A DNA stretch of 6,122 bases from an uncultured Pseudomonadota bacterium (GTDB lineage: Bacteria > Pseudomonadota > Gammaproteobacteria > Burkholderiales > SCOH01). The stretch is from the NCBI GenBank assembly GCA_937863215.1, contig CALMFQ010000199.1, forward strand, positions 1-6,122. Reading direction: 5' to 3'. Below the pieces are notes generated by a model. The model worked only from the letters and a program-made list of their open reading frames with translations. It ran no database searches and was not told where the DNA came from. A program made the translations under genes and the position numbers. This document shows positions 5,166 through 6,122 of this stretch, one piece after another; position 1 is the first letter of the stretch, and each line of letters opens with the position of its first letter.

Positions 5166-6122
5166 GTGAGCCAATCCGCCCGCCTGCGCAATATCATCGC
5201 CTTGCTTGAGGCCAGTCGTTTGCCGGTACCCCGGCAAACCCTGCTGGCTGAATTGCAGGTGTCCCCGGCAACATTCAAACGCGATCTGGATATTCTGCGC
5301 GACCAGATGCAGGCGCCGATTGTCTGGATTCGCGCTATGGATGGCCTGCGTGGTGGCTACGTGTTGCAGGATAAAGACTGGTCAGCCGGTAGGCTGGGAT
5401 TGCCACATGCATGGTTCACTGCCAGCGAAATCCATGCCTTGCTAATGATTGACCAACTGGCCCGCCACATCGGCCCCGGCCTGCTGACCGAGCATTTGCA
5501 GCCATTAATTGCCCGCATTACCTTGGCGCTGAGTGCCGCCAACGACGCCCCCGACGACATCCGTTCTCGGGTACATATCATGGCCTCGGCCAGCAAACGC
5601 AAACCCGCCGCCTGCTTCGAAACGGTTGCTCGAGCCACCGTCCAGCGCAAGCGGCTACAGATCGGTTACTTCACCCGCAGTCGCAACTTGCATTCCGAAC
5701 GCCGGATTTCACCGCAGCGGCTGATCCACTATCGCGAAAACTGGTACTTGTCCGCCTGGTGTCATCACGCCGATAGCCTGCGCATGTTCGCGCTGGATTC
5801 CATGGATAATGTGTGCCCATTCTCCGATCCTGCTCGCGAGATACCTGCCGCTGACATCGACCGACTCATCGGCCACAATTTCGGCCTTTTCGCCACCGGG
5901 CAGCAGCATTGGGCCAAACTGCTGTTTACTCCCGAACAGGCCCGCTGGGTGGCCGACGAAGTCTGGCATCCCAACCAGAGCGGAAGCATTCAGCCCGACG
6001 GCAGCTATTTGCTTGCCATTCCCTACGGCGACTCCAGGGAACTGATGCTCGAAATCCTCCGCTTCGGCCCCGACGTCGAAGTGCTTGAGCCCACCGATCT
6101 GCGCAAGGCAATCGCCGAACGG
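5166..6122 (+). CDS. HTH-WYL domain transcriptional regulator (3' end outside window)
   Basis: The frame is open from GTG at 5166 to the window end, giving 319 codons with no stop. Residues 1-66 are a winged helix-turn-helix of the DeoR/HTH_11 type, with recognition region VSPATFKRDLDILRD (32-46) and a wing ending GGYVL (63-67). Residues 150-215 form the WYL domain: SPQRLIHYRENWYLSAW (182-198) contains the literal W193-Y194-L195, followed by R206, F208 and D211 of the RMFALDSMD segment. The C-terminal WCX-like part (about 235-319) ends in EPTDLRKAIAER, where such proteins usually stop within a few residues, so almost all of the gene is present. An in-frame TGA at 5133-5135 limits extension, and GTG is the first normal start, although no clear Shine-Dalgarno precedes it. 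WYL regulators sense small molecules or nucleic acids and often control repair or defence genes. The target here is not visible. Confidence 0.9.
   Translation, partial: MSQSARLRNIIALLEASRLPVPRQTLLAELQVSPATFKRDLDILRDQMQAPIVWIRAMDGLRGGYVLQDKDWSAGRLGLPHAWFTASEIHALLMIDQLARHIGPGLLTEHLQPLIARITLALSAANDAPDDIRSRVHIMASASKRKPAACFETVARATVQRKRLQIGYFTRSRNLHSERRISPQRLIHYRENWYLSAWCHHADSLRMFALDSMDNVCPFSDPAREIPAADIDRLIGHNFGLFATGQQHWAKLLFTPEQARWVADEVWHPNQSGSIQPDGSYLLAIPYGDSRELMLEILRFGPDVEVLEPTDLRKAIAER

Overview
The window looks like a chromosomal segment of a GC-rich (around 60%) Gram-negative bacterium. Strong CTG and GCC codon preference, a sigma70-type promoter layout and the gene types fit a betaproteobacterium, possibly of the Chromobacteriaceae/Neisseriales type. 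That placement is an impression from composition and protein style, not from a marker gene. All supported genes are on the + strand.

Region 1 (1-303) is non-coding. It carries a degenerate 16-bp direct repeat with a 22-bp period, then a well-formed promoter (-35 TTGACA, 17-bp spacer, -10 TACATT). A perfect palindrome fills that spacer. The predicted transcription start coincides with the ATG of the first gene, so this message may be leaderless.

Region 2 (304-2405) reads as a small lipid-metabolism operon. It encodes a TetR-family repressor, then an intercistronic element bounded by perfect 18-bp inverted arms, then a DUF4442 hotdog-fold protein (thioesterase-like) and a crotonase. The crotonase has the Asp/Glu/Asp catalytic set of delta3,5-delta2,4-dienoyl-CoA isomerase. 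A strong intrinsic terminator closes the unit. The likely theme is handling of 3,5-dienoyl-CoA intermediates from beta-oxidation of unsaturated fatty acids: the isomerase would rescue them and the hotdog protein might hydrolyse them, under control of an autoregulated, acyl-CoA-type sensor. The theme is an inference.

Region 3 (2406-5013) has its own perfect TATAAT box and encodes one large inner-membrane signalling protein (MASE1, three PAS domains, GGDEF). Its cyclase active site and its RxxD inhibitory site are intact, so it should make cyclic di-GMP with product feedback. Its first PAS domain unexpectedly contains a CxxCH motif.

Region 4 (5014-6122) is a short intergenic stretch followed by a GTG-started HTH-WYL transcriptional regulator. 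This gene runs off the window end, probably only a few codons short of its stop. Its leucine codon use is clearly different from the neighbouring operon, which suggests a separate origin. What it controls lies outside the window.

No CRISPR array, tRNA, rRNA, transposase gene or clear novel multi-gene system is visible. The best leads are the operator/leaderless arrangement, the inverted-repeat element, the pairing of isomerase and hotdog protein, the CxxCH-bearing PAS domain, and the compositionally distinct WYL regulator.
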